Shown here: positions 35,582-44,039 of the stretch, one piece after another
Layout of the letters: each line of letters starts with the position of its first letter
How positions within the stretch are numbered: the stretch's first letter is position 1
DNA from: Clostridium lacusfryxellense
Lineage (GTDB): Bacteria; Bacillota; Clostridia; Clostridiales; Clostridiaceae
NCBI RefSeq assembly: GCF_018861735.1
Contig: NZ_JAHLEB010000042.1
Span: forward strand, 1 to 45,878
Direction of reading: 5' to 3'
DNA: 45,878 nt
Notes under the pieces: model-generated
What the model saw: only the letters and a program-made list of their open reading frames with translations
Told to the model about the DNA's origin: nothing
The model's database searches: none
Translations under genes and position numbers: made by a program

Positions 35582-36208
35582 TTAATTATTAAAATTCCTA
35601 ATAATCTTTTCATAATTAACTACCTCACCAATTGAAGTGTATTCCTCCATATCATCTCCAATTAAATACACCTTTAGACGCTTAAACTTAACATCATGAT
35701 GGATATTATTAATAAAATTCTCCATCTCTTCCTTTGTATAATTCTTTCTTTCTAATAACAATGTCTCTTTAACTTCATTGTGACTAACATAAGATACTAC
35801 AAACATTCTACAGGTTTTATACAAGCATATATATTCTTTATCTACTGTGGATACTAACATATTCTCAGTTGTAAATCTTACCTTTACACTGCTTTGTATT
35901 GAAGAAAACAAAAACTCTTCTAAGAATCTTTTTTCTATCAACTGAATATCATCAGGAATTGCAACAAATATTTCCTTCAAATAATTTTTTCCAAATAATT
36001 TAGATTTATTTAAAAGTCTGTTTTCTATCATAAACTTCTTTAAATTCTTAGAGTTTACACTAAGTTTTTCAAACAAGCTTGAAAAACAATATATTCCTGG
36101 AATAGATTCCACTGTATCAAAATTATACTGATAAATTGAACTATTACCACTTATCATAAAATAAAAGCATTTATCTCTAATTATTAAAAAGCATTTTTTA
36201 TCTTTCAT
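35582..36208 (-). CDS. Hypothetical protein, 208 aa
   Basis: Not recognised. Soluble, no signal peptide. It opens with CFLIIRDKCFYFMISGNSSI, a pair of strands reminiscent of actin-like ATPases, and has IFVAIPDDIQLIEKRFLEEF, where MreB-type proteins have a similar VPxxxxxxERRxxxE helix. The resemblance is weak and the nucleotide-binding glycines are absent. AGAGAGG precedes the start; a small membrane-protein gene lies 60 bases upstream on the same strand and may be cotranscribed. Confidence 0.6.
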   Translation of the reverse strand: MKDKKCFLIIRDKCFYFMISGNSSIYQYNFDTVESIPGIYCFSSLFEKLSVNSKNLKKFMIENRLLNKSKLFGKNYLKEIFVAIPDDIQLIEKRFLEEFLFSSIQSSVKVRFTTENMLVSTVDKEYICLYKTCRMFVVSYVSHNEVKETLLLERKNYTKEEMENFINNIHHDVKFKRLKVYLIGDDMEEYTSIGEVVNYEKIIRNFNN

Positions 36209-36268
36209 ATTTTAACCTCTCTTACATTATTGTTGTTTATTTACGGTATAAGATACATTCCCCACCTA

Positions 36269-36622
36269 TTAAACGTCCTTACTTCCACTATTTAATTTTA
36301 TATACTGCTTTCCTAAGTTATCGATTATAAACTTTATTGATCCAAATGTAAATCCAATTAATACTAAAAATATTCCATCAGATTGTGTTATTGATGATAT
36401 TGATAAACATACGTAAAATATTGCATCTGACATGAATATAATCCTCTGTAGATTTAAGTACTTCTTTTCATTTAATACTTCATATTTGCCTTTCACGTAA
36501 AAGAGTGAGTCCTCTACTATTGTATTTCTATATTTGAATGCTCTGTAAAACCCTTGAATTGCTGCTGGTATGCATAGTATGCCTAAACCTATTTCTACCT
36601 TACTCAATAATGTCTCCAACAT
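36269..36622 (-). CDS. Small membrane protein, 117 aa
   Basis: Three hydrophobic segments can be seen: about 9-25 (VEIGLGILCIPAAIQGF), 62-80 (IIFMSDAIFYVCLSISSI) and 84-100 (IFLVLIGFTFGSIKFII). A good AAAAGGGG site precedes the start. Family not recognised. Likely cotranscribed with the 208-aa protein. Confidence 0.6.
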   Translation of the reverse strand: MLETLLSKVEIGLGILCIPAAIQGFYRAFKYRNTIVEDSLFYVKGKYEVLNEKKYLNLQRIIFMSDAIFYVCLSISSITQSDGIFLVLIGFTFGSIKFIIDNLGKQYIKLNSGSKDV

Positions 36623-36775
36623 ATAATCAATCCCCTTTTACTGTATATATTTTCATACTCACCAATTGAGTAATTGACCCAAAACAAACACTTATTTTAA
36701 ATATGGTATCTGTCAATAAAATCAATATACCGGATATTTAGAGCATAAGTCCCTCAGTAATTAGTTCCATATAAA

Positions 36776-37261
36776 TTACAAAACAATTTCGTTAACTTCA
36801 AACCCAATTTTTCTATATAAATTTATTGCTGCATAGTTATCAATATCTACATTCAGAATAAGGTTTTTATAACCCATATCTAATAACGAATTAACACTTT
36901 TCTTTATAATGTAACTTGCCATACCTAAATTCTGATATTTCTTTTTTGTAAATATTTCTGACATTAGTGGATATCCCTCATAATAACTTATCATAATAGC
37001 AGATGCAATTTCTCCATTCAAGATTATTTGGTAAGAGGCATCAGAAATGAAGGGTGCAAAAGACCCTCCAATGACACTCACTATCTCTTGTATTACATCC
37101 CCTAAAGTTTCATCTCTATCTTCAGATGTATCCTTTAAAGAATTTAGCATAACCGTTGCCAATTCTATTACATCATCAGTGCCCATGAATTCGAAATCAT
37201 AATTACTTTCTAACGTTTGTGGAAACAATTTATAATTCATTCTTGCTCTTTTGCTATTCAA
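36776..37261 (-). CDS. GNAT-family N-acetyltransferase
   Basis: 161 aa from a TTG start at 37261, favoured because AGAGGGGGG lies 6 bases upstream; an in-frame ATG at 37312 lacks such a site. SEIFTKKKYQNLGMASYIIK holds the Q-x-x-G-x-A acetyl-CoA loop and INLYRKIGFEVNEIV is the GNAT C-terminal motif. The N-terminal half is variable, so the substrate is unknown. Confidence 0.82.
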   Translation of the reverse strand: MNSKRARMNYKLFPQTLESNYDFEFMGTDDVIELATVMLNSLKDTSEDRDETLGDVIQEIVSVIGGSFAPFISDASYQIILNGEIASAIMISYYEGYPLMSEIFTKKKYQNLGMASYIIKKSVNSLLDMGYKNLILNVDIDNYAAINLYRKIGFEVNEIVL

Positions 37262-37312
37262 GTTTATCCCCCCTCTCAGTACACATTTTCTTAAAACTGT
37301 AAAATAACTCAA

Positions 37313-37765
37313 GATATATTATTCCTAATTGTTTATTACTTTAAAACCATTCAAACTTTATTTCAGCTTTATTAAACTATAATTCTACAGTAATTTCCAA
37401 TTTCCTCTAATTTCGCTTTTATCAGCACTCGCACGTTTGATTTTTGCTTTTGCACATGTTGTATCTGTAGCAGAAATTTTAGCTAAATTAAAAAAGTAGT
37501 GGAATGTTGGTGCTCCTCTGCGGTCACTACCTTTCTACTACTTTTAATTAATAATTTCATAACAATTTATGCAATTCACTTTACCCTAAATTGCACCTTA
37601 CCGCCCTCTGCGAAATCTTTTACAATTATACGGAGTTAACTAATAAATTGATATTAACCATCTAATATAAATACTCTCTATAGCTTCTTATTATACTATT
37701 TAGACATAACTTATAAATAAATTCTGACTCTATATTCAGTTTAAGATAACATGAACTTAACGCTG
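37313..37765. other. Intergenic region with a gene end and a LysE-leader copy
   Basis: On the plus strand 37417-37500 a frame reads SALARLIFAFAHVVSVAEIL then AKLKK and stop, directly at a hairpin, like the tail of a lost gene. At 37604-37655 the sequence matches the region just before and across the LysE start codon (43252-43304) at most positions, including CTGCG, TTTTACAATTATA and GAACTAATAAA-like text, but the frame stops after five codons. Confidence 0.5.
37492..37545 (+). terminator. Terminator-like hairpin
   Basis: AAAAGTAGT (37492-37500) and ACTACTTTT (37537-37545) are perfect complements with a long loop; the left arm contains the TAG of the plus-strand gene tail. T-rich on the right side. 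Confidence 0.45.
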
Positions 37766-38233
37766 TCACTTTTTAACCAAAAAAAGTCCTTCTTTATTTT
37801 GCTCTATTTGAATTCTCGCTTCTGATATTACTTTTGATGAATCAATATCTTCAATTATTAAATATATTTTAAATGATTTCTCTATTTTTTCATTTGGAAC
37901 TACTGACCAATATAGCGTTTGTTCATTTGTTTTAATGTTTTTTCCTAAGATATTAATTATGCCATTGTCTTGTTGCCATTTTAGAAAAGTCCCTTGCTCA
38001 GTAACCCAATGGAATTTAACATTTTCATTCTTTATGTTTGTTTTGAATATAGCATTAAGAGGTATACCCGGTACAGATGATGTCGTAGGACTGTATTCGA
38101 TAATTCCAGAATTTATAGATACTTTAATCTTCTTATCACTACATCCCGATAAAGAAAGAAACGCCGTAAAAATCAAAAGCAATGAAATGAACTTCTTTAT
38201 TTTCACAATTGTCATCTCCAATCTATATTTCAA
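37766..38233 (-). CDS. Putative lipoprotein, about 150 aa
   Basis: The lipoprotein signal KIKKFISLLLIFTAFLSLSG is followed by the lipidated Cys and a charged linker. The mature domain is short and beta-rich (IPLNAIFKTNIKNENVKFHW), Ig-like in appearance. Two starts are possible: the first in-frame one at 38233, or a GTG nine codons later, 9 bases after TTGGAG; the second makes a more typical signal peptide. Family not recognised; exposed on the outer face of the membrane. Confidence 0.68.
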   Translation of the reverse strand: MKYRLEMTIVKIKKFISLLLIFTAFLSLSGCSDKKIKVSINSGIIEYSPTTSSVPGIPLNAIFKTNIKNENVKFHWVTEQGTFLKWQQDNGIINILGKNIKTNEQTLYWSVVPNEKIEKSFKIYLIIEDIDSSKVISEARIQIEQNKEGLFLVKK

Positions 38234-38256
38234 AATATTATTACATTAAATTAGAC

Positions 38257-38436
38257 TTACTGCTTTTCTCTTTTAAATACAAATATCATCATAGAACCGA
38301 ACATATCCGCACATTGAAAATTAACAAGTTCCCAGCTCTCATTGGCATATTTTTTAAGAATAGCATCGCATTTTTCTTTTAAAGAACGTTTCGTATCTAA
38401 ACTTGAACCAAATATCTCAGTTTTGTATTCCCACAT
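38257..38436 (-). CDS. DUF4177-like small protein, 59 aa
   Basis: A short complete frame: ATG at 38436 preceded by GGGGGG 5 bases upstream, stop at 38257. MWEYKTEIFGSSLDTKR begins it and WELVNFQCADMFGSMMIFVF then KREKQ ends it. The W-E-Y-K start, G/S-W-E-L-V centre and F-x-F-K-R end are the signature of DUF4177. Function of the family unknown; soluble. It lies 24 bases upstream of the lipoprotein gene and may be cotranscribed. Confidence 0.78.
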   Translation of the reverse strand: MWEYKTEIFGSSLDTKRSLKEKCDAILKKYANESWELVNFQCADMFGSMMIFVFKREKQ

Positions 38437-38515
38437 AGTATCCCCCCATAATAATCTAATATTTGCAATTCAATATTTTTTTTTATGTATCGTCTTTAAA
38501 GTCTAAATTATAAAT

Positions 38516-38665
38516 CTATTTTATATAATTTTTCAGAAGACCAAATACTTTTTTAAAATCTAAGAATTTGTAACTTAAAAGTATTATTACAATAGGAAGT
38601 ATTGAATATAACCCAAATAATAAAAACAAGCCTATACAAAAAACTATAATTAAAAAAATATTCAT
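38516..38665 (-). CDS. Small membrane protein, 49 aa
   Basis: A complete short frame from ATG at 38665 (GGTGAG upstream) to TAG at 38516. MNIFLIIVFCIGLFLLFGLY and SILPIVIILLSY form one long or two short membrane helices, followed by a basic tail FKKVFGLLKNYIK. No family recognised. Length and ribosome binding site make it plausible but not certain. Confidence 0.5.
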   Translation of the reverse strand: MNIFLIIVFCIGLFLLFGLYSILPIVIILLSYKFLDFKKVFGLLKNYIK

Positions 38666-38709
38666 TTGCTCTCACCGCCTTAATTCTATAAGTTAATTAT
38701 ACTATTTTT

Positions 38710-39150
38710 TTACTTGATTTTAATTTCCGCTAAATTTTTTACACGTTCTAAAGCTCTAGGAAATTGGGTGTTAAATGTTTCTTCCTGTTCGAGAGGAACA
38801 TCTGTTTTAACAGTCAAAGTTGTAACTCCATCTGTTTCTGCTAGAAAATAACTCTCTTTTCCAGCAGTCCATTCATTTTCCCTTTCTTGAGTTCCACTCT
38901 CCATCGTATCAGTCATATGCCGAAACAATACAAATTCGAAGGGAATATGTTTTTCTATCATACTTGTTACACCGTAACCAGATACAGCTGAAATAAATTG
39001 CACTTTGTTACCTTCTCTTATTTCACCTACCATGTAGGTACCTTCGTCAATAATACTTACCCAATTTCGCAATGTATTATCATCCCATAAGGTGTTCCAA
39101 ACTTTTTCTTTTGACCCTTTAATTATGATTGAAAATAGTAGTTCTTTCAT
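38710..39150 (-). CDS. SRPBCC / AHSA1-family protein
   Basis: 146 aa. The START-like fold is indicated by ELLFSIIIKGSKEKVWNTLW followed by DDNTLRNWVS, then GEIREGNKVQF and, at the C-terminus, ETFNTQFPRALERVKNLAE. These proteins bind hydrophobic ligands in an internal cavity. Ligand unknown. TTAGGAGGC precedes the start; single gene. Confidence 0.83.
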   Translation of the reverse strand: MKELLFSIIIKGSKEKVWNTLWDDNTLRNWVSIIDEGTYMVGEIREGNKVQFISAVSGYGVTSMIEKHIPFEFVLFRHMTDTMESGTQERENEWTAGKESYFLAETDGVTTLTVKTDVPLEQEETFNTQFPRALERVKNLAEIKIK

Positions 39151-39253
39151 TTTATGCCTCCTAATCTTTAATCTATATATATACGTTCTTCTTGATAGTA
39201 TTGTTTATTAAATCATATTTTACAGTTGTGGTGCAAAATTAGAAATATGTCAA

Positions 39254-40360
39254 CTAACAATGACTCTCAAACACAATAAATGGTATCATCATCTCCTGCT
39301 TGGTCATTCCCGCATGATTTGATAAGAACTGTTTTGATTTATGGCTGTAGGCAATGCCTTGGTCGCCAATGGCAACTGCCAAAAAATCACCAATAAACTC
39401 CTCAAATTTTTTATGGGCTTTACCCACTCCAAATAATGTTCCTTCTAAGACTTCCGCTTTGGAAAACAATAAAAAATTCTTGCCAAAGGCATTGTAAAAT
39501 TCCTCTTTAAACATTTCTCTAAACTCCTCTTTTACATAAAAACATGTGGCTCTACTTTCAATAGAAATTGGTCTTATTAGCATCTTTAAAAGATGAGGAT
39601 AATCACTAACAAACTTATAGTTTAAATTAATATGTCCATGGTCTGCGGTTACAATAACAATAGTATCCTTTAGCACCTTGCACGTTTTTTCTACTCCCTC
39701 ATTTAGTTCTTTCAACCATGAAGTTACTTCACTACTATAGCAGCCATATTCATGCATAGCAGCATCAGGTTGTGGGAAGTATGCATAAATATACTTGTTT
39801 CCATCAAGATAACAAAGCCTTTCTACCTCTTTAAACATTTCAATATGTGATGAAACTTTATTGGTGCCAAAAGGTGATACACTGTAAGCTTTAGCATTAC
39901 ACGTTTCATTGATAATATCATATACACTTTTATAAGGTATTATTTTTCCAGCCACATGATAATCAGCAGCTTTTTCATCACTACCTTCCAGCGTGTTAGT
40001 AAAAGCATTCACAATCTTATCTATTTCGCTAAAATATAAACTCCAGCCAAGCCACCCATGTTCCTTAGGCGTCAATCCACTTTCAATAGAAGTTGTTGCT
40101 GCAGTTGTGGTGGGTGGAAACACTGTAGATATTTCTGACACAAAATGCCTTCTCAAAAAACTTCCTTTATCTAGATGGTTTTCTAAGGCATCTACGCCTA
40201 GACCATCTAATAACATGACCACAACATTTTTATAATTTTTCTTTAAATAGTTATCAAATATTGTTAAAGTTTCATGATAGGTTTCTGCTCCGTAATGTTT
40301 CAATACTGAGCAAGCCAAATTCACAATAGAATTATTATAATCAGGATATTTTATGCCCAT
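39254..40360 (-). CDS. Alkaline-phosphatase-superfamily phosphodiesterase/nucleotide pyrophosphatase
   Basis: 368 aa. NVVVMLLDGLGVDAL has the first metal-binding Asp, FPPTTTAATTSIESGLTPKE the nucleophile Thr, FPQPDAAMHEYG and VTADHGHIN the remaining metal ligands, as in type I phosphodiesterase/NPP enzymes. HAGMTKQEMMIPFIVF is the usual C-terminal end. No signal peptide, so probably cytoplasmic, cleaving phosphodiesters or nucleotide sugars; exact substrate unknown. GGGGGC precedes the start. Confidence 0.87.
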   Translation of the reverse strand: MGIKYPDYNNSIVNLACSVLKHYGAETYHETLTIFDNYLKKNYKNVVVMLLDGLGVDALENHLDKGSFLRRHFVSEISTVFPPTTTAATTSIESGLTPKEHGWLGWSLYFSEIDKIVNAFTNTLEGSDEKAADYHVAGKIIPYKSVYDIINETCNAKAYSVSPFGTNKVSSHIEMFKEVERLCYLDGNKYIYAYFPQPDAAMHEYGCYSSEVTSWLKELNEGVEKTCKVLKDTIVIVTADHGHINLNYKFVSDYPHLLKMLIRPISIESRATCFYVKEEFREMFKEEFYNAFGKNFLLFSKAEVLEGTLFGVGKAHKKFEEFIGDFLAVAIGDQGIAYSHKSKQFLSNHAGMTKQEMMIPFIVFESHC

Positions 40361-40416
40361 AAAGTGCCCCCAATAGTCTTCTTAAATCTCAATATTATCC
40401 GCAATATCTATAGTTA

Positions 40417-40629
40417 TTACTTAGGATTCTTTTTTAAAAAATGTACTGTGATAAATGTATTAACCAAAAACCAGAGAATAATTAATCCAAATACTGTCAT
40501 AACTAAATTCCACATATTACCTACCACACCTGAAGCATATGCTATAAGTACCATAATAGCAACTGTCCATATAAAAGTTGATAGAATAAAATCTTTAAGT
40601 ATTTTATCTTTAAGTATTTTACCTTTCAT
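40417..40629 (-). CDS. Small membrane protein, 70 aa
   Basis: MKGKILKDKILKDF contains a short tandem duplication (KILKD twice, also visible in the DNA), followed by two membrane helices, FIWTVAIMVLIAYASGV and LVMTVFGLIILWFLVNTFI. GGGGAGG precedes the ATG. Resembles two-helix inner-membrane proteins of unknown function. Confidence 0.62.
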   Translation of the reverse strand: MKGKILKDKILKDFILSTFIWTVAIMVLIAYASGVVGNMWNLVMTVFGLIILWFLVNTFITVHFLKKNPK

Positions 40630-40679
40630 AATTAGTGCCTCCCCTATCTAATTTAACAACTACATTATTCATATATAAA

Positions 40680-41201
40680 CTATGATTTTATATTGTTTAT
40701 TTCGTATGTATTATAGCAAAAATTGATAACATCATTTGCATTTTTAAAACTTTTATATCTTAACCCACATTGCAATAATTCAGATATTAACTGTTTCCTA
40801 TCTTTATTAAATTCATGATGCCACTTTATATTCATCAATAAAAACTTTAGTGTTGGTTTGGTATTATATAATTCTTTCCCCGTTTTTTGCCGAATCCAGC
40901 GTCTTAAAATTCTATACAATCGTATAAATGAATTTGTATCTAAAAAAATAATATAATCACAATGTTTATAACGTTCTTTTAGATATTTTCTTGGTGAACC
41001 TTCCATTACCCAGTTTTTACTCGTCAATATATCCATGAACATTCTTTCTCTTTCTTCACTTGGACGCATAACATCGCCTTCTCTTGTCCTCATCCAAACT
41101 ATATTATCCTGTTCATAACAAGGAATATGAAATTCTTCTGCTATTCTACGTGATAACGTGGTCTTTCCACTCCCAACAGCTCCGATAATATCAATTTTCA
41201 A
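40680..41201 (-). CDS. P-loop kinase-like protein (DNA topology modulation FlaR-like)
   Basis: 173 aa. KIDIIGAVGSGKTTLSRRIA is the Walker A loop; YEQDNIVW, NWVMEGSPRKYL, CDYIIFLDTNSFIRLYRILR and the basic RRWIRQKTGKE lid follow, as in the adenylate-kinase-like FlaR family. Probably a small nucleotide kinase; substrate unknown. The start is TTG, 6 bases after GGGAGGTG. Confidence 0.82.
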   Translation of the reverse strand: MKIDIIGAVGSGKTTLSRRIAEEFHIPCYEQDNIVWMRTREGDVMRPSEERERMFMDILTSKNWVMEGSPRKYLKERYKHCDYIIFLDTNSFIRLYRILRRWIRQKTGKELYNTKPTLKFLLMNIKWHHEFNKDRKQLISELLQCGLRYKSFKNANDVINFCYNTYEINNIKS

Positions 41202-41259
41202 ATTACACCTCCCAATAATTAAATAAATAATCCTTGTATCGAAGTAATTGGAATGTTAC

Positions 41260-41943
41260 TCATTCCTTATCCTCTATAAAATCCAGTATATAGTCTTCCA
41301 AAAATATGTTTGTTTTTTTAGCCTCACTTATTGAACTATATATAACAAAACCAGGTGAACTTCTGATATTTGATATAAGAAGTTCAATTGATTGGAGGTT
41401 CTTGGAAAGTTTAAGTGTTTCTGCAATCTCACGCTGGTGTGCAAAATATTGTGGAATATCCTCTCTATGTTTCGTATCCATATCATTTATATCATACGCT
41501 ACACCCATTTGCTCATATTTAATTATGTCACTCCAGTACGGATAAAAAGTGACAAGTTCCAAAAACTCTTTTAAATCACTTGATATTCTTCCATTCATTC
41601 CTTCTTTATTTATATACCCAACTGGGTAATCATCGCATTCAATGTCATCCATGCCACCAATTGTACCAAAACAATTTCCTTTACTATCATAAGCAAAAAT
41701 AGTTAATGTCGGCACAGGATAAAATGGAAAATCACCCATTTTACATGTGGTACAAAAAATCACATCACAATTCTCTTCTAATAGTTTGTAAATTTTATTG
41801 GTACGTTCATTATCAGAAACAGCAACAATTATCTTTCCTGAGATAATATACGCAATTCCTTTACCTTCTACCGTCATAACAGGATGTCCTGCTACATTAT
41901 TTGTTTTTTCAGCATCTATTAATAGTTCGTCGGGAATTTCCAT
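41260..41943 (-). CDS. Hypothetical protein, 227 aa, SMI1/immunity-like
   Basis: No certain family. Soluble and acidic. The central part has FPFYPVPTLTIFAYDSKGNC, FGTIGGMDDIECDDYPVGYI and DLKEFLELVTFYPYWSDII, an arrangement seen in SMI1/KNR4-type immunity proteins (strand, acidic loop, then a FLxLVxxYPxW helix). The N-terminus MEIPDELLIDAEKTNNVAGH is not typical of it. AAAGGAG precedes the start. It is the first of four small unknown genes, a layout seen where toxin-immunity cassettes collect, but no toxin is present. Confidence 0.55.
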   Translation of the reverse strand: MEIPDELLIDAEKTNNVAGHPVMTVEGKGIAYIISGKIIVAVSDNERTNKIYKLLEENCDVIFCTTCKMGDFPFYPVPTLTIFAYDSKGNCFGTIGGMDDIECDDYPVGYINKEGMNGRISSDLKEFLELVTFYPYWSDIIKYEQMGVAYDINDMDTKHREDIPQYFAHQREIAETLKLSKNLQSIELLISNIRSSPGFVIYSSISEAKKTNIFLEDYILDFIEDKE

Positions 41944-42067
41944 TTACTTTCACTCTCCTTTATATAAAAACTTATCTTCGCAATAAATCACAAACCCGAC
42001 ATAAAATTGGTATGTTACATAATACAACATATAATTTCTTTTTTTTACATATATTGCTTATTTACTT

Positions 42068-42480
42068 TTATATAATTGTAACCTTGAAATAATCATTTAT
42101 ATATTTTTTAATATCATTGAATTTAAATATAAATACTTCATTAATACCATTTTCATCACATATCTTCTTTATTATTTCACAACCATAATAGTATCCCATT
42201 CTAGAAAAAGTAAAATCTTCATATTTAGTAACACAAAATAACCTGTCATAAATTCTCTTATCGAATTTTTTATTAGAAACTAGTTCTTTAAGGTTTATTC
42301 CCATACTTGTTTTCATACTTTCACAATTACGAATCCATTGACTAATTTCATCATTTCCTAAAAAGCCGACCCAATATCCTAGTTTTTCTGATATACCAAA
42401 TAAAAGCATACTCATATATGTTGCCATGCTGCTAAATTTAATATATTATTTTCCATAAAACTCCTATCCAAAGACTTCAT
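42068..42480 (-). pseudogene. Unknown gene, probably frameshifted at its start
   Basis: The longer frame (42068-42427) begins at an ATG without a ribosome binding site. Upstream, an ATG at 42455 with GGAG reads MENNILNLAA in another frame, and joining it to ATYMSMLLFGISEKLGYWVG by a one-base shift would give a continuous helical protein. The C-terminal part has SRMGYYYGCEIIKKICDENG then INEVFIFKFNDIKKYI, resembling the ends of some zinc-peptidase-like proteins, but no HExxH is present. Possibly a broken or sequencing-affected gene. Confidence 0.45.
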
Positions 42481-42683
42481 TATTTAAATAACTTTTTTAA
42501 TAAATCGAAAATGCTAAAACTTGTACGATTATAGACACGGTTATACGCAGCCTTTTTAGGATTCGTAATCCAACCATATCCACGCGGAACTTTCACCCCT
42601 AAATTGTGCCTTACTAATCTTTTTACACTTGTCCTACTACTAATCATTTTCTTTAAGCTTGGTGTTCTTAGACCAAATTTCAT
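42480..42683 (-). CDS. Small basic protein, 67 aa (phage/MGE-type)
   Basis: MKFGLRTPSLKKMISSRTSV opens a strongly basic protein; GWITNPKKAAYNRVYNRTSF is a conserved motif in short proteins found across Firmicutes mobile elements. Function unknown; possibly nucleic-acid-binding given its charge. GAGGGGGC precedes the start. Confidence 0.6.
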   Translation of the reverse strand: MKFGLRTPSLKKMISSRTSVKRLVRHNLGVKVPRGYGWITNPKKAAYNRVYNRTSFSIFDLLKKLFK

Positions 42684-42724
42684 TATTACTGCCCCCTCAT
42701 TCTACCAACATTAATTTTATTACT

Positions 42725-42985
42725 TTAATCTTTCACTTTCTTATAAAGGTTTTTCAGTTTTTCAATTCTGCTCTTCACCCACATATACTTTGCTGCACCC
42801 GACATTTTCTCAAATTCATAACTTTGCCCGAGTTCCCAATATATCATATCTAAATATGCCTCACTGTTTATAGTACCTTCAATCTCCTCTAGAAATCCAA
42901 CTATGTAACTAGGATCAATATTAATTATTTCTTTAACAACCTTCTCATTGTCTAGTAACCAGTTATTGAACTCCTCATCTTTCAT
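42725..42985 (-). CDS. Hypothetical protein, 86 aa
   Basis: Small, acidic and helical: NNWLLDNEKVVKEIINIDPS then YIVGFLEEIEGTIN, WELGQSYEFEKMSGAAKYMW and a basic end. No family recognised. AAGGAGG lies 7 bases before the start, so it is a real gene. Size and charge resemble immunity proteins. Confidence 0.58.
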   Translation of the reverse strand: MKDEEFNNWLLDNEKVVKEIINIDPSYIVGFLEEIEGTINSEAYLDMIYWELGQSYEFEKMSGAAKYMWVKSRIEKLKNLYKKVKD

Positions 42986-43049
42986 ACATCAGAACCTCCT
43001 TATATTATCACTCTATTTTTAACTTAATTTTATAACAAAAACCGTTTAC

Positions 43050-43075
43050 TATATATAGAAGTTATTCTATATATA
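43050..43075. repeat. Dispersed 26-bp palindrome, copy 2 (LysE leader)
   Basis: Arms TATATATAGAA and TTCTATATATA flank GTTA, an 11-bp perfect stem. Copy 1 is at 20469-20494. It is followed by TCTCAG/CTGAGA (43141-43163), a second hairpin also partly present near 20674. Both lie in the 309-base leader of the LysE gene, so a structured regulatory RNA is possible; it fits no riboswitch I can recognise. Confidence 0.5.
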
Positions 43076-43294
43076 TACTTGAATTCCCTTCAAAATATTT
43101 AAATCTAGTTAGAAATTTTCCTCTATGCAACCTAAAGAATCTCAGTTTTAAGTTCACTGAGACTTTTAGTATCTGTATTAGTTTTACATAATCAATTAAT
43201 TAATATATAATATATAACATCCTATAACTAAAGGAATAAAATTAAACTTATCCCCTGCGGAATTTTTTACAATTATAAGGAGTGAACTAATAAA

Positions 43295-43915
43295 GTGATC
43301 TTATTATTAAAAGGACTAATCATAGGTATATTCATTTCTTTTCCCATTGGTCCACTTGGTCTGTTGTCACTACAAAGAACCATAGCCAACGGGTGGAAAA
43401 CAGGTTTTTTCTCAGCTGTAGGTACAGCTACATCAGATTTAGTTTATTCTTCTTTAGCAATTTTAGGGATAAGCTTTATAGATGATTTTGTAAACAAGCA
43501 CATATATATTATTAATGGACTAACAGGAATTTTGTTTTTAATCGTTGGAATTAATATAGTAAGTAGCAACTTATCCTCCCCAAAGGTGAAAGGAGAAGCT
43601 ACAGTTGATAAAGTACCTCCTTTCTTTGTGCATTTTTTCATAGGGTTATCAAATCCTATGACATTTTTACTCTTCTTTTCTATCTTTACTAAAATAGGTA
43701 TATATGTTGATGACAAGACGTTGCTACAGCATATATTGTTTGTTATATCTATCCTTGCCGGATCCTCCATTCAATGGTTGATCACCACTAATTTAATAGA
43801 TAAATCCAAGAAAAATTATAAATTTGAGAGCTTTATATTTATAGATAAAATAATTGGCATAGTTGTCATTTTATTTGGTGTTTTTAGCATTATAAAAGGA
43901 ATAACAAGATTCTAA
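43295..43915 (+). CDS. LysE/RhtB-family amino-acid exporter
   Basis: 206 aa with six membrane helices. SFPIGPLGLLSLQRTIANGW then KTGFFSAVGTATSDLVYSSL is the family's N-terminal signature, and GLSNPMTFLLFFSIF its second conserved turn. It should export amino acids or related metabolites. The start is GTG at 43295; the nearest Shine-Dalgarno, AAGGAG, ends 12 bases earlier, unusually far. A 309-base leader with two hairpins precedes it and is partly duplicated elsewhere in the window. Confidence 0.85.
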   Translation: MILLLKGLIIGIFISFPIGPLGLLSLQRTIANGWKTGFFSAVGTATSDLVYSSLAILGISFIDDFVNKHIYIINGLTGILFLIVGINIVSSNLSSPKVKGEATVDKVPPFFVHFFIGLSNPMTFLLFFSIFTKIGIYVDDKTLLQHILFVISILAGSSIQWLITTNLIDKSKKNYKFESFIFIDKIIGIVVILFGVFSIIKGITRF

Positions 43916-44039
43916 TTTCTCCATTTTATATTACCTAGCTTTATGGCGCTCATTTAAATCTATATTCTCTGGAGTTTTAATTATAATATTCTTATGCTTA
44001 GTGTTTAATAGTATAATAGATTAACAAGGAGAGGATAAA

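Noticed and set aside
40364-40651. A 95-codon plus-strand frame opposite the 70-aa membrane protein
   Set aside because: No ribosome binding site; the minus-strand gene has one and a plausible two-helix topology.
43000-43290. LysE leader as a lysine or T-box riboswitch
   Set aside because: Only two simple hairpins are seen; the T-box sequence and the conserved lysine-aptamer motifs are absent.
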